Assembly: GCF_000218685.1 (NCBI RefSeq)
Contig: NW_006763290.1
Span: forward strand, 4,366,908-4,430,907
DNA length: 64,000 bases
Direction: 5' to 3'
Origin: Serpula lacrymans var. lacrymans S7.9
Taxonomy: Eukaryota; Basidiomycota; Agaricomycetes; Boletales; Serpulaceae
This document shows positions 1 to 10,490 of the stretch, piece by piece. The position numbers and the translations under genes are program-made. Positions within the stretch are counted from its first letter, which is position 1; each line of letters starts with the position of its first letter. The notes below the pieces were generated by a model. That model saw only the letters and a list, made by a program, of their open reading frames with translations. It was not told the DNA's origin and ran no database searches.

Positions 1-1870
1 CCTGAAATAGTGGAGGGTTCTGTGCTTGCGTGCACACATTTGTTAGGGCATGAAGTGGGCATGTGTTACGCACGAAGTGCTTAACAAAGTCTGAGGGTTC
101 GTCGAGGTTTGTAAAGAGACTTATCTGAAGACAAGTTCGAGAACATAGTTCTGAGTGGAGGTCTTCCAACGGGAGTTGGTCTTCTTCTGAATAGAAGTCT
201 GATCTTAGGAGTCTAGCTTTGTAAGCGTAAACTGTGTAGAATCGTATTAGAGAATACTACTGCTGTTACATGGTATTTATAAGGGAAAGGAATCGGTGAT
301 AGGAGTTAGGTCCTATCTAGGGCAGGTCCGTCTGTTGAGGACTAAGTACTATAATAGGTACTGTGAATGCGAGAGGAACAGAAATGTACGTGAAGGAAAT
401 GAGTCATCGGTCCGATGGTATAACTGATGAGTAAAAAGAAATGAGTAGTCCTTAAATGTCCAATAGAGATCGTAACAGCATATTGTTTATTTTGATGTTA
501 AGTGTTATAAATCTAGTTATGAGGGCACAAAGGTGAGTCCCATTTGTTAGTTCTTTTTTGTTAGTTTACTGACCTTTTTTTTTGAATTTTTTGAATGCAA
601 CAGGATAGGCCATGACATTGAAAGGTGTCTATGAGACAAGGATTGTGCATCTGGCATCTAGCCCATCCAAGCGGACATTCTATTAATGGGTATCAGCCGG
701 CTGCAAGTGGGTCAGTGTACTCACTGGTTATCATTGCAGGCCTTGACCTTTGCTGGATGCTGGGCCGAGCAGAAAGCAAAGTTGTTTGCAATATGGCCAA
801 ATGTCTGAGGCATCCCCCAGCAAATAGTAAGTCCCATAGTACCTATCCTATTCCCTTGCTAACTGCCTTATTTCTGTAGCTTGTGGTGTATTGATTTTGT
901 CACAAATTATACCTAATGTTTGTAAATTGCGGGAGCTGCTTCCTCTTAGCCTCCCTGCCTTTTTCCTCAAGGACTCAGTTGAGTGTACCTCCCTCAAGGA
1001 TACAGATCAATTCTTGAATTTGATTCCTCTCAAGTGAGTCTTTTTTTTCTTCTTTTCCACTATTTCTATTAACTACTTTGATTCATATACAGTAAATTTG
1101 CGCTTCCAAAATGATTGCGAGATGATTGAAGGGTAGCCCTTGGGCTATGTATGGAGGACCCAATCACCATCACCATTGCAACCTACCACCACAAAGACCT
1201 CATCCAACAAGAACTTGCCTCCCACCAAGACCAAGGCAATTCCAGTGTCTGTCAAGGGCACTGCGTCCAGGTCAAGGCCTCCTATGACCGGTATGCGGCA
1301 GCAAATACTCAATTTTCTGCCAGAAGGGACCAATCAAAAAATATGGACTGGACCAATGCTCAGAGGATAATTGTTGAGTAGTCCTCAACATTGCAGATCT
1401 CTGTACCAAGGTATGTGGATCAAGACTTATGTTTAGTTTTACCTATTGGTGATTTTTCTGGGGGTGCTCTTGTTATGTATGAATAAGGGCTTGTTTTTGA
1501 GTTGTGTTCTGGGGATTTTGTTATATTCTGCTCTGAAGAGACTACTCACTTTGACCTTGATTATCAAGGGTAAAGAGCTTCCTTTGTTTTACATACAGAT
1601 AGTTAGTTTAGACCTTGGGTTAATGACAGATGATTGTGAGGAAAATCCATTCTTCAATTAATACTATATAATTTCAGCTAGAGTTTTCTTTGTTTTATTG
1701 ACTTTTAGGAGGCGCACAAACATACAACAGCCATCTGTTTATATGTGTTTGTGGGTCCATATTGGGTTTGTTTATGCTTTTTTTTCAGTCTATGCTTTAA
1801 CTCTCTTTCTTTCTGGCTATGATTTGCTGTTTACTCTCCTCTTTCAGTTGTTGCTGTTATTATCTTGTCT
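1..1870. other. No gene recognised
   Basis: AT-rich sequence with only short open frames. Two overlapping frames around 1140-1380 (one with a THR/LYS/PRO-rich reading, TKTKAIPVSVKG) might be a decayed exon of a transposon accessory protein, but no domain is visible. Pyrimidine tracts followed by AG occur, so an exon of the gene that follows could lie here. I see no RNA gene, LTR or terminal repeat. Confidence 0.4.
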
Positions 1871-1877
1871 TATTAAA

Positions 1878-4031
1878 ATGACTAGAATGACACATTGTAC
1901 TAAGACAAAGGGAAACATTTCTTCCAAAAGAATCCCCAAAAATCCATCCAAAAGTCCATTTCCTCCACTGTCAACTCAGCCCCCTGCAAGGAAAAAGGTA
2001 TTCACCTTTTTATGTTTGGGTTTATATTTTAGTATTTTATTGCACCTACTGGTACTAGCAGATCTTAAGGGATGTCAAAAGAAGATGAAAACCTCCTTAA
2101 GACTCTTTTGGACAAAAAGAAAGCAGCTGAAGCCAGTATAAAGGCAGCTAAAAATAGTACATACACTTTGCGCACCACATTTAGGCCAAATATTGCAACA
2201 GTTTTTGGAGTCAGTGTATATTTTTCTTTCCAAGACCAATAACTAATGGCTCTCAAATAAAAAGAAGACATATATCAGACCCCTTTAGTTATCGGGAGGA
2301 AGATCAAGAACAGGATGAAGATAAATATCCTCCTACAAATATGATAAATGATATCCTAGGTGATATATCTGACAACCATGTTCAGCCTATCAGCTCTCAT
2401 CCAAACACTGAAGAAGACAATGGAACCCCTCTGGATCAAGATAGCAATCATGGTAGAGCCAACTCCCAGTCTTTGAATAATAACATTGTAAGTATTCTTT
2501 CTCCTTCATTTCAGACTTGCTTATACTATATTTTTATAAGGTTGTTCAAAGTTCAACAACAACTAATTCCAACTTAGGATCAACTTTACACTTGTCATAT
2601 AGTTCTAGTCCTAGCATTTTATGTCTCTCCATCAAACTATTGTCCTATAAGGCTAAGCTAAGTTCTATAGCTTGCTCAACTTTGAAATATATTGCTAGTC
2701 TTGATTACAAAGCTATAAGGACATACACCATCACTCAAAATGGCTTTCCAAACCCTCTTAACCGCCAATCTATCTGCTGGGACTTATTAACTAAAGCTAC
2801 CAGTGAAGACAAAGCTGCTGCCTCCTTGGCCGACAAAATGAAGATTTTACAGGATGACCAAGACTTGAAAAAAGCTCAAGTATTGGAATATGTGAGTACA
2901 AGAAAATGTATATTAACCATCCAATTAGAACAGGTTTGGAAGGGTTGCACGCAGGTTACAGTAAAGCTTGTTTTTTTGGCCAGATTAGGTGTTCCTCTTA
3001 CATACCAAATCAGTTCCACAACAGGGAATAGCTAGGAGATTTTATTCCATGGATGATCAACTCTGGTGCATTGATCAATGCATGTATATACTTTAAGGTA
3101 TGTTTTTTGTCCTCATAAAAACATATACAGTGTGATTTGTTATATAGGATAAAACATCTGATATTACGCAATCATGGAAAAACAACATCTTCAAAATGCT
3201 CTTTCAAAGTCAGTGGTGGGGACCTAAAGGTGTTACAATTAACATACCAGCACCTACTTACGCTTCACTTTTTTGTACTTTTGCTTTTCATTTTCCAAGT
3301 CACATGATCAGTCATGTGACCATTTACTTTACTTTACATTTTCATCGGACTTTAAACTTTATTTACAACTGTACAGTACCTCATGTATTTTAGTATATAT
3401 ACAGGAGCAATACATGGGGAAGGACTCAGCGAGTCCTTCTGTTGTCTAGCACAACAAACTTGTTGAAACCTGAGGGGTGATCCCTCCTTTCTCTCTTCTC
3501 TTTTGCTTGTCCATGTTGTGTGCCAAAGCAAAAAACTCTTGGTCGTTACAAAAGGTAAAGGAAGAAAATATGGTAAGAAAGAATATCTCCATAACACCTC
3601 TGCACTTGCCCTGATAGCATGCTCTGTAAGGTTTTTCTTACTCTTTTATTCACAAATTTAATTATATATTTAGGTTGAATGTGCTTTACTTGGCACTATC
3701 GACAATAAAATGGTAGAATTCTCTGAGAATTCATTTGCTCCAAGGTATGTACCATTTGTTTTCTGGTTATTTTATATATTTGCCTCATTTAATTCATTGT
3801 CGGGAGTACTATATGAATCAAATTCAAGAGTCAGGGAATGTTCCCCAACATATCTAGCAAGCATATTTGGTGATATTGAAGAGTTTATATGGTGAATTGT
3901 TTGCTCTATTTTTTGATTTTTTTCTCTCATATTTACAGGGTGGTTTTAGTACTTTGGCTTTTTCTGAATCCTCTCATCTCATATTTGACTATAATGCTTT
4001 AAAGGAGGCAGCCAGGGCTTTTAAGCAGTAA
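1878..4031 (+). pseudogene. DUF6532-like protein gene, interrupted by a solo LTR
   Basis: A multi-exon open reading can be followed from an ATG at 1878 to a TAA at 4029-4031. Early exons are Lys/Pro-rich, then acidic (about 2270-2490, with DEDKYPPTN). A central exon (about 2700-2900) contains FPNPLNRQSICWD. The last part reads ALALIACSVECALLG followed by FSENSFAP and a final exon ending EAARAFKQ. This order (central helix, ALAL helix, acidic Phe segment) resembles the C-terminal half of the basidiomycete DUF6532 family, whose function is unknown and which often sits in transposon-rich regions. A solo LTR at 3231-3550 splits the gene, and joining across its AAAGG duplication restores the frame (GPKG joined to KGRKYGKK). 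Introns such as 3636-3674 and 3745-3939 fit GT-AG. The family call is by motif order only. Confidence 0.45.
3231..3550 (+). mobile_element. Solo LTR, family 1 (A type), TSD AAAGG
   Basis: Begins TGTTACAATT and ends GTTACA. It is flanked by perfect 5 bp duplications AAAGG at 3226-3230 and 3551-3555. It holds a dyad of CACATGA/TCATGTG (3299-3320), a TATATATAC box near 3397, and the family hallmark GGACTCAGCGAGTCC at about 3421. The 320 bp length and TG...CA ends fit a Ty1/copia LTR. It lies inside the DUF6532-like gene. Confidence 0.93.
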
Positions 4032-4260
4032 TCTCATATACTTGTAGCTATCATTTGTATATTTTGCTTGATAAATTAACTGTTTTTATATTTTGAAAAT
4101 GAGTGGAAGTAAAATGCTCTGGATTGATCTAGTTAGCTTTGAATGGTGTTTAGAGGAATTAGAGTCACTTACATCAATCTATTGCAAGGTCATATACAGC
4201 TGGGGTGACTTTGATATATTTGCCTTTTTATGCTATAGGCAACTTCTATATGCTATAAGC
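4032..4260. other. Unassigned AT-rich stretch downstream of copia RNase H
   Basis: Lies between the DUF6532-like gene and the end of the minus-strand copia RNase H reading. The 3' LTR of that copia element would be expected here, but nothing resembling LTR family 1 or 2 is present, so the element is truncated or belongs to another family. A short near-repeat around 4237-4262 (GCTATAGGCAACTTCTATATGCTATAAGCC) is the only structure I notice. Confidence 0.35.
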
Positions 4261-5640
4261 CTACACATTTTTGCATTGTGGTGCACTATAGCAAGGGACT
4301 TTGTAAGATTTGCAATTACAGATCTGAACTGATTTAAGTGATATTTTTGCTATAATAGCATATTTTTTTCCTTTTATTGCATTTATAGCCACATTATGTT
4401 TTCCTGATGTTGCAGATTGATTATTGCACAGGTGGATTGTTGGCAGTAAGTCTTGATTGAATAGTTCACTGATAAACATTCTTGCCCAGAGCAATTCCTT
4501 AGCGGCATGTGTTACGGCCACATACTTGGCCTTTGTTGTTGATAACGCAACAATTTTTTGTTGCTTCAAGTACCACGAGACAGCCCCACCATCAGGCATC
4601 ATGGCATAGCCTGATATGGCCTACTTGGTCTTATTTATACTCCCATCTGTATTGGTGTATCCAATAAGTGGCTGTTCTTCCGGACCATATGCTAACTATA
4701 GCTCTCTGCTCCCTTTTAGGTACCAGATCCCTTTTTGCTACCTCCCAATAGGCTGGATCTGGATTGTCAACAAAACAAGAAAGGATTGTGATAATATGTG
4801 CAATGTCTGGGTGTATGCCAATCACTGCGTACATCTGTGATCCTACTGCCTCTCAATATGGGACAGTTCACATTTCTGCATAGTCTTTGGGTCTTTACTT
4901 AGGTAAGTGCTCGCAACCATTGGAATTGCTAACATTTGTGCATCTTCTAAGTTGAAGTGTTTTACAATAGTGTCAAAGTAGCTGCATTGTGATATGTATA
5001 AGGTGCGTGTGCTTTTGTCTCTTTTCACTTCTTTTCCTAACATCCAATGAAGCTCTTGTAGGTTGCTAACTTTGAAGAGTTTTCCTAGGTCAAATTTCAA
5101 GTATTTTATCTTGGTCATAGTTGGTGTGAAAAGAGTCATGTTATCTACATGAACTGTGATGATGGTGATTTTTCCTTTGTCACACCTATGGAATACTGCA
5201 TGATCCATTTCACAGCAAATTGGGCCAATTTTCTGGAGTCTGTCACATAGGGTCTGATACTATCTGCAGCTGGCCTGCTTCAGGCCATAGAGTGTCTTGC
5301 TTAGGCATAGGACTTGGGTCTCTTTTCCAGGTGCATTGTAACTGGGTGGTTTCTCAATGTAAGTCCATGTTTCTGCCACCCAAAGCCTGTTTAATTTCTT
5401 ATTGATTGCTTTTTCCCATTTTGGCCAATCTGTGCACTTTCAGGCCTCTTTAACTGTTCTGGGTTCAACACCTTCAAGGTCTGCCATTGCTGCTATCATA
5501 GCAACATTTGCTGCCAGTTCCCTCAAGTCATTGTCCTCCATATTTTCTCCATCAGGTTCATTGCCTGCTGCTGGTATCTGCAAACTCTTAGGTAAGGCTC
5601 TATTATTGGATTCAGACACCTTCTCCTCTTAACAGGTCAC
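4261..5640 (-). pseudogene. Ty1/copia reverse transcriptase and RNase H remnant (element 3)
   Basis: Read on the minus strand from about 5640 down to 4261. The reverse transcriptase part has WPKWEKAI, SKTLYGLKQA and the segment VHVDNMTLF at about 5150, where copia elements normally have the catalytic YVDDM. The first Asp remains and the second is Asn. It continues through LGKEVKRD and YISQCSYFDTIVKHF. The RNase H part has GYTNTDGS and GAVSWYLKQQKIVALSTTKAKYVA, then ELLWARMFISEL. Several frame changes and stops (for example about 4836-4843 and 4603-4630) separate the blocks, so it cannot encode one polyprotein. This RT differs from that of the neighbouring element at 6.3-7.1 kb, so they are two different copia lineages. 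Confidence 0.85.
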
Positions 5641-6260
5641 AGACATTGGTCTGGTTGGCGGATGTGTGTGCTTCAATGCACTTGAGGTTCAGCTGGTGGG
5701 GCAGGAGCAGGGTCTTGTGGGGGTTCTGCATTTTGGGCTGGTTCAGCCTGTTTATCAGGTTCTAGGTTTATATCATAGATATTTTACTATTCTCCCCCTC
5801 AAGATCAGAAGACACATCTCTGGGTAAGAAACCAATCCAAGAACCAACTTTGGTGTGGCTTCCAAGCTTTGAGCCTGTAGCATCATGGACTAGCACCTTG
5901 CAGCCCCATTTGTGCAGGCCATGAGTCTCACATGTCTTGTTGTCCGTGAAGGCAACATAGTAACATTTTCCACCCAATGTCTTGACTAACACAGATCCCC
6001 ATAGATTGGTGTGGATCTCCTGGCCACACTCCTATGCATGCTTACCCAGTTTTACTTTAGGAATTGTCTCATGTTTGCCCTTTACGCAAACATAAATTTC
6101 ACAGAGGGTATTTGTTTCCCCATTCTCCATGACAGTGACAGGTGACAATGACTGGATAAGGAAATGTAGTCCAATAAGTAGAAAGGAAAATGTTTGAAGG
6201 AAAATGAGAGGTTGTAGGAATTTGTAGCAGATACTGGTATTGGCCTTTTTGCTGTGTCAT
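5641..6260 (-). pseudogene. Ty1/copia integrase C-terminal half (element 3)
   Basis: Minus-strand reading with CEIYVCVKGKHETIPKVK (about 6110-6050; a C-x-x-x-C-x-x-GKH segment like the end of the copia pre-integrase region), then LVKTLGGKCYYVAFTDNKT and GSKLGSHTKVGSWIGF (5992-5768), which match the order of the copia integrase core end and the conserved GYD/GYS-like loop. A stop lies at about 6030. The join at about 6250 to the RT of the next element is abrupt: RT sequence of element 1 runs straight into mid-integrase of element 3, which points to a deletion or nested insertion. Confidence 0.7.
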
Positions 6261-7060
6261 AGAGGTGCTTGACACAGCCTTGTCAGCAAGGGCCCATTTG
6301 AGGCAAGTTTTGTGTCCATAGTGGTTTGCAGTTTTTCATTCCAGTACGCTCCAGGACTGTGTCAATGTATTGGTGTTGTAATAGGGAGATTGTTTTGTTT
6401 GAACAATCACGTCAGATTTCTATTCCAAGGATGTATTTGCTTCTCTGAGGTTCCGCACTTTGAATATGGATTCAAGTTTGGCTTTTGTGATATCCATGAA
6501 TGTTTGGGATGAAGCTCCTAGGAGGAGGTCATCTACATAGCCAACAATAAAGCATATTTGTTTGTTGTTCTAGAGTACTTAGACATGTCTCTGCATTTAG
6601 TCTCGTAAAAACAAGCTCCCGGAGCTTGCAATCAAAGGTTTTATTCCATGTACAATAAGCTTGTCTTAATCAATAGATAGATTTCTTCAACTTCCAGCAG
6701 TATCCAGGTTGGATAGGAACACCCCCTAGAGGAAGCATATACAGTTCTTCTTCAAGTTTTCCATTGCAATAAGCTGTGGATACGTTCTTCTAGGTCATAC
6801 TTTGCTGCCAGGGATAGAATAATTCAGATTGACTCTAAGTTTGTAACTGGAGCAAAAACATCCTGGTAATCAATCCCCTCCCTTTGAGTAAACCTCCATG
6901 CAACAATCCAGAGTTTGTATCTCTCAATGTTTCCGTTTTGATCAAACTTAATCCAGAACACAGGTTTTGATGTGATAGGTTTCACTCCCTTTGGAAGTGG
7001 GACAGTGTCATATACTGCATTATTATTGAGGCTTAGGAGTTCCTCCTCCAAGGCAAACTT
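6261..7060 (-). pseudogene. Ty1/copia reverse transcriptase, N-terminal and central part (element 1)
   Basis: The minus-strand block 7051-6824 holds VKPITSKPVFWIKFDQNGNIERYK and GIDYQDVFAPVTNLESI, the hallmark first blocks of copia RT (RVT_2). Further down, 6560-6440 reads ICFIVGYVDDLLLGASS, so the catalytic YVDD is retained here, followed by TKAKLESIFKVRNL and HQYIDTVLERTGMKNCKP down to about 6310. Frame shifts and stops separate the pieces. The same blocks recur at 28.3-28.6 and 26.6-26.9 kb in a second copy of this element. RNase H is missing on this side because the element breaks at about 6250. Confidence 0.87.
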
Positions 7061-7768
7061 TCATAATTCTCCATCTGGGTGTAATAAGGCTTCCTTTAGT
7101 GTCCTTGAAAGGTCTGTATTAGATGGACCAGTGCTTGCTATTCCAGCAAAGAATGTCTCCTCTGTGTTGGATGTTTCTTCAGGAACCTCAGGAGCATTAG
7201 GTTTCTCCATGAAAATGTTGTGCCGCTCTTTCTGAGACTGTTTCTTATCTAGAGTCCTTTTTGTCTGCAGGACAAGGATGGCAACTGCTTCTGCGTGCTC
7301 CAAGGACTTCAGCAGATATAACTGCTCTTTGAGGAATTTGTGCAGGAACTCCAGGGAGCAGATGCACTTGTGTGTGAGTTACCCCACTCACTCCTGAAGG
7401 TGTTGAATGTCTCCTCAAAGGTGTGTATACCTTCCAGAAGCTGATCCAATGGACGCACTGTCCAGTTGTATAACTTCCTCCACATCAGCTGGTTGTATGT
7501 TGAGGAGCTGTGCTCCCACTGATTGTGACTCTACTTTGGGTTTCTGTTCCAAAGATGGCCAGTGTTCAGGTCTTGGTTCTAGAGACTGTTGTTGAGGGTG
7601 TTTTAGCTGCTCAAGTGCTCCCACTGCTCTCAGAACATCTTCATGGAGATATTGCCCCACTGCTCTTGTAATATTTTGATGCTGATATGGTTCTATTGCT
7701 TGCAGAACATTTTCTTGGAGATGTGGTTCTATTTGCAATTCATTGGGATCCTGGATCCGAGGGTCAGG

Positions 7769-7997
7769 GTCTGATAAAATTGGATAATGACCAGACCAGG
7801 GATTGAACCTGGAACCTTCTGGATACATGCCAGCTGCTCTACCAATTGAGCTATATGGCCAAGGTTATACAATGTAGGATCTTAAACATAACATGCAACC
7901 ATGGACGTCTTACACAGAATAGCTGCTGTATACTGGGCTGGCTTACAAATCAGAGGTATTATCCTATGGGGTATTGGTATGTCAGAGTATATTCTAA
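7769..7997 (-). mobile_element. 229 bp insertion with tRNA-like core, SINE-like
   Basis: The paralogous copia copy at about 29694 reads GAGGGTCAGGATCATC with no insert. Here the same site is split after GGGTCAGG (7761-7768) and resumes with CAGGATCATC at 7998, so 229 bp have been gained with a possible CAGG duplication. The insert contains a near-complete tRNA cloverleaf (7788-7860) but also 137 bp on its 5' side, which is not the usual SINE layout (tRNA head first). It could be a SINE with unusual architecture, or another insertion that captured a pseudo-tRNA. Confidence 0.6.
7788..7860 (-). tRNA. tRNA-like sequence (probable pseudo-tRNA, anticodon-position TGT)
   Basis: Read on the minus strand it folds as a 73-nt cloverleaf. 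The acceptor stem GGCCATA/TCTGGTC has one mismatch and one G-U pair. The D stem GCTC/GAGC and the T stem CCAGG/CCTGG with loop TTCAATC are perfect. The anticodon stem has four pairs and the loop is CATGTAT. Position 33 is A instead of the nearly invariant U, so I regard it as a non-functional tRNA derivative. A box (TAGCTCAATTGG) and B box (GGTTCAATCC) are both good Pol III promoter matches. No CCA is encoded, as expected in eukaryotes. Confidence 0.55.
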
Positions 7998-8160
7998 CAG
8001 GATCATCATCCTCCATTGTATTTTGGTCCGGATAGTGAACATTCTCTGGAATAAGTCCCCTCCACTGATTTGTGCCAGGGTCTGTGTTCCAGGGAGCAGT
8101 GTCGTCCTTTTATACCTTTCCGGAGTCATTAAATATAACATGCCAACTGGAAAACACAGT

Positions 8161-8880
8161 TCATTTTACGATGTCTAGGAGCTTATAGGCTTGCTTCCCA
8201 TGTGTGTAGCCAATCATTATGGCTTTGTGCCCCTTGGAGTAGAATCTTTCTTGCCATTTGTCTTTAGAAATCAAGGCATATCCTTGGCATCCAAAAGGGC
8301 GAAATAAAGTGGGATCAACTCTCCTTTTAAACAGTATTTTGTATGGGGTCTTTTCATGGAGTCCTGATGCTGAGCTGTGTGCTGTGATATATGCAGCTGT
8401 TTGCATGGCATCTACCCAGAATGACTTTAAGAGCTTGTCATCATGGAGCATAGTGGTTGCTAATGTAGCCAATGTCTTTGTTCTGGAGTATTCTGCAGCT
8501 GCATTTTTTTGGAGGACACCATCTCCTTGGAGTTGATTTTTGAATGCAGTGGAGTGATGTTTTCTTCTCCTAAGTTTGGCAGAATGTGTGGACATCTTCT
8601 TTCTATTGCTTGTATCGTTCCAGTGCTTCACTTTTGTGTTTTAGGAAATATATCCATGGAAATCTGGAGAAATTGTCTACAATGATAATCCAGTATTGGA
8701 AACCCTCTCTGGAGGTTGGTTTAATTGGTATATCCCAAAACAATGATCAAGTACAAGATGGCCATGACCAGGGTCCAAATAACGCCTGTCATTCCACGCC
8801 AACACAGAGGAACACATCTACTCTGGTTGCATTTCTCTTCACTCTGAGAATTGGGTGCCCAGTGGGACTTTTTCAAAACA
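8161..8880 (-). pseudogene. Ty1/copia integrase (element 1)
   Basis: The minus strand begins with IIIVDNFSRFPWIYFLKHKSE in one frame (about 8720-8640; the region of the first catalytic Asp of copia integrase, here VDN) and continues, after a frame change, as QKNAAAEYSRTKTLATLATTMLHDDKLLKSFW and HEKTPYKILFKRRVDPTLFRPFGCQGYALI (8631-8161). These are the usual copia integrase blocks (N-R-T alpha helix, YxxLF, RxFGC). The part between the leader (8881) and 8730 does not read as gag or protease, so these have been deleted. Confidence 0.82.
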
Positions 8881-8945
8881 TAACCCCTTAACCCTGGGGA
8901 CCGGGTTTGCACACAGTGCGAGAGAGTAGTGAGAGCGAGTCCTAA
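8881..8945 (-). other. Retroelement leader directly after the 5' LTR (copy 1)
   Basis: These 65 bp sit immediately downstream (minus sense) of the LTR at 8946-9348 and recur almost unchanged at 9676-9739, next to the LTR at 9740-10153. Repeated presence beside two LTRs of different subtypes identifies it as the start of the internal region. The first bases after the LTR are TTAGGACTCGC on the minus strand. I see no match to the usual TGG start of a tRNA 3'-end primer site, so priming may use an internal tRNA segment. Confidence 0.7.
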
Positions 8946-9348
8946 TGTAATAACCAAGAGTTTGTTACTCTGGCGCACAACTCAGACAAGCATAAGAGAA
9001 GAGAGAAGGAGGGATCACCCCTCAGGTTTCAAGGGTTTGTTGTGCTAGACAACAGGAGGACTCGCTGAGTCCTTCCCCATGTATTGCTCCTGTATATATA
9101 CTAAAATACATGAGGTACTATACAGTTGTAAATAAAGTTCAAAGTCTGATGTCTAGTATGTGACCGGTCACATGATGAGTCTAGACACTGGTCAGGTGTT
9201 GTGTCACATGACTTGGTCATGTGACTATGGAAAGTTGAAAATGTAAAGTAAAGTAAATGGTCACATGACCAGTCATGTGACTTGGAAAAATAAAAGTAAA
9301 AGTACGAAAAAGTAAGTGTAAGTAGGTACTGGTACGTCAATTGTAACA
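8946..9348 (-). mobile_element. LTR family 1 (A type), 5' LTR of truncated copia element 1
   Basis: In plus orientation it runs TGTAATAACC ... TTGTAACA. On the minus strand it is TGTTACAATTG to GGTTATTACA, followed by the conserved leader. Flanks (CCTAA, TATAC) do not match, because one side is internal element sequence. It carries the CACATGAC/GTCATGTG dyad at 9260-9281 and a second palindrome ATGTGACCGGTCACAT at 9158-9173. Confidence 0.88.
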
Positions 9349-9675
9349 TATACCTCTTCCCAGCGAAGTATGTAAAAAGTATTCGTAGTAAACCCTGATC
9401 CGAACGGTTGTCAGGGGGTGGCCCGCTTGTTAAGCTGTCAGCCCTTCTCCAGACTGGCGGAGGCAAGTGCCTGGCCTGGTCAGAGGAAAGAGAAAAAGAA
9501 GTTTTGTATGTAAATTCTAATCAACAATAGTTCCACACTATTGCTGAGCTAAAGTACTCCCCTTCACGCTGGGGGCCGCGTATCAAGATTATTGTTTCTT
9601 CTCCCAAATCACTACAAGGCCATCACTAGGAGCGCACCTATCTGCTATGCGGGATATTCCCAAACAAATAATACT
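9349..9675 (-). other. Internal fragment of an LTR element between two LTRs
   Basis: Lies downstream (minus sense) of the 9740-10153 LTR and its leader. An open frame 9466-9349 reads PPPVWRRADSLTSGPPPDN before running into the next LTR. A pyrimidine tract with CAG before it looks like a splice acceptor. It may be the beginning of gag, but no Gag motif is visible. The sequence differs from that following the first leader copy. Confidence 0.35.
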
Positions 9676-9739
9676 ATCCCCTTAACCCTGGGGTCCGGGT
9701 TTGCACAATGTGCGAGAGAGTAGTGAGAGCGAGTCCTAA
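9676..9739 (-). other. Retroelement leader directly after the 5' LTR (copy 2)
   Basis: Near-identical to 8881-8945, including CCCTTAACCCTGGGG and GCGAGAGAGTAGTGAGAGCG on the plus strand. It defines the internal boundary of the LTR at 9740-10153. Sequence similarity to copy 1 stops just beyond CCCCTTAACC. Confidence 0.7.
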
Positions 9740-10153
9740 TGTAACAACCAAGAGTTTGTTACTCTGGCGCACAACTCAGACAAGCTATAGAGATAATGGT
9801 GAGGGAGTGGTTACCCTTTAGGCTTCAACAAGTTAGTTGTGAGGATACAACAGGAGGACTCGCTGAGGAGTCTCCTGGATCTATTGAGGTATATATACTA
9901 CTATAGGTTGTTTGTACATGTTGTACTATACAGTTGATAAAGCAGTGCTGATAATGTCAGAGAGCACAGCCCATGTGACCAGCTCCACTGCATGAGAGAC
10001 TTGTAGCTCAAAATGAGAATAAAGGCAGTGTAGCATGAGAAGGTGGAGTTTGAACAAAATGGAAAGTGCCGCATGGCACAGTGTGTGAAAACTACCGAAG
10101 AAAGTTAAAGAGGAGAATGAAATTTAAAGGTCCAAAATTTGTGTATTGTAACA
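9740..10153 (-). mobile_element. LTR family 1 (B type), 5' LTR with leader
   Basis: Plus orientation TGTAACAACC ... TTGTAACA, 414 bp. B-type U3 with CTCCACTGCATGAGAGACTTG and a TATATATACT box near 9890. The right end abuts the 5' end of a Tc1/mariner open frame (10154). Flanks do not match (CCTAA, CTCGC), consistent with a truncated element whose other LTR is lost. Confidence 0.87.
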
Positions 10154-10490
10154 CTCGCTTACTCAAAAAAACTCTATCCTTTCATTGCTTGATGCTGGCT
10201 ACTCTGGTGAAGCCATTGCCAAGCAGACCGGTGTTAGCCCTTCTACTATATCCAAACTTTGCTCCAAATAGGTTTTACCCTACCTAAAGTTATTGGAGGT
10301 CATCCTTCCAAGCTTTCACCTACCAATATCCAACATGCCCAACGTCTTATTACCTCTAGCAAAGCTGAAAATGCTGTTGAAGTGACCAAAGCCCTTACCA
10401 GCATCATCAACCAGCCCCTCTCATCCAATACTATTTGGTCTTATTTGAAAAAATTTGGTATGAAGGCTGTGGTGAAGTCCAAACACCCCC

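Larger units (their letters stand above)
7061..8160 (-). pseudogene. Copia integrase-RT linker region (element 1) with an insert
   Basis: Pro/Gln/Glu-rich linker typical of copia Pol between integrase and RT. The minus-strand frame 7768-7415 has repeated blocks of EPHLQENVLQAIEPYQHQNI and YLHEDVLRAVGALEQLKHP, and 7303-7061 has TKRTLDKKQSQKERHN and NTEETFFAGIASTGPSN. The identical linker, without the 7769-7997 insert, is present at 28.46-29.16 and 29.58-29.75 kb. Degenerate and frame-shifted. Confidence 0.75.

Noticed and set aside
2201..2219. GTTTTTGGAGTCAGTGTA resembles the Tc1 right end at 12245-12262
   Set aside because: No inverted partner, no transposase sequence nearby and no second TA in a sensible place; could be a short relic, but support is too weak.
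8881..8945. A tRNA 3'-end primer binding site in the leader
   Set aside because: The sequence right after the LTR is TTAGGACTCGC, without the TGG expected for a full 3'-CCA primer; I could not identify an internal tRNA match without a search.
9349..10153. The two LTRs at 8946-9348 and 9740-10153 as a pair of one short element
   Set aside because: They belong to different subtypes (A and B), each has its own leader on the same side, and the outer flanks CCTAA and CTCGC do not match.
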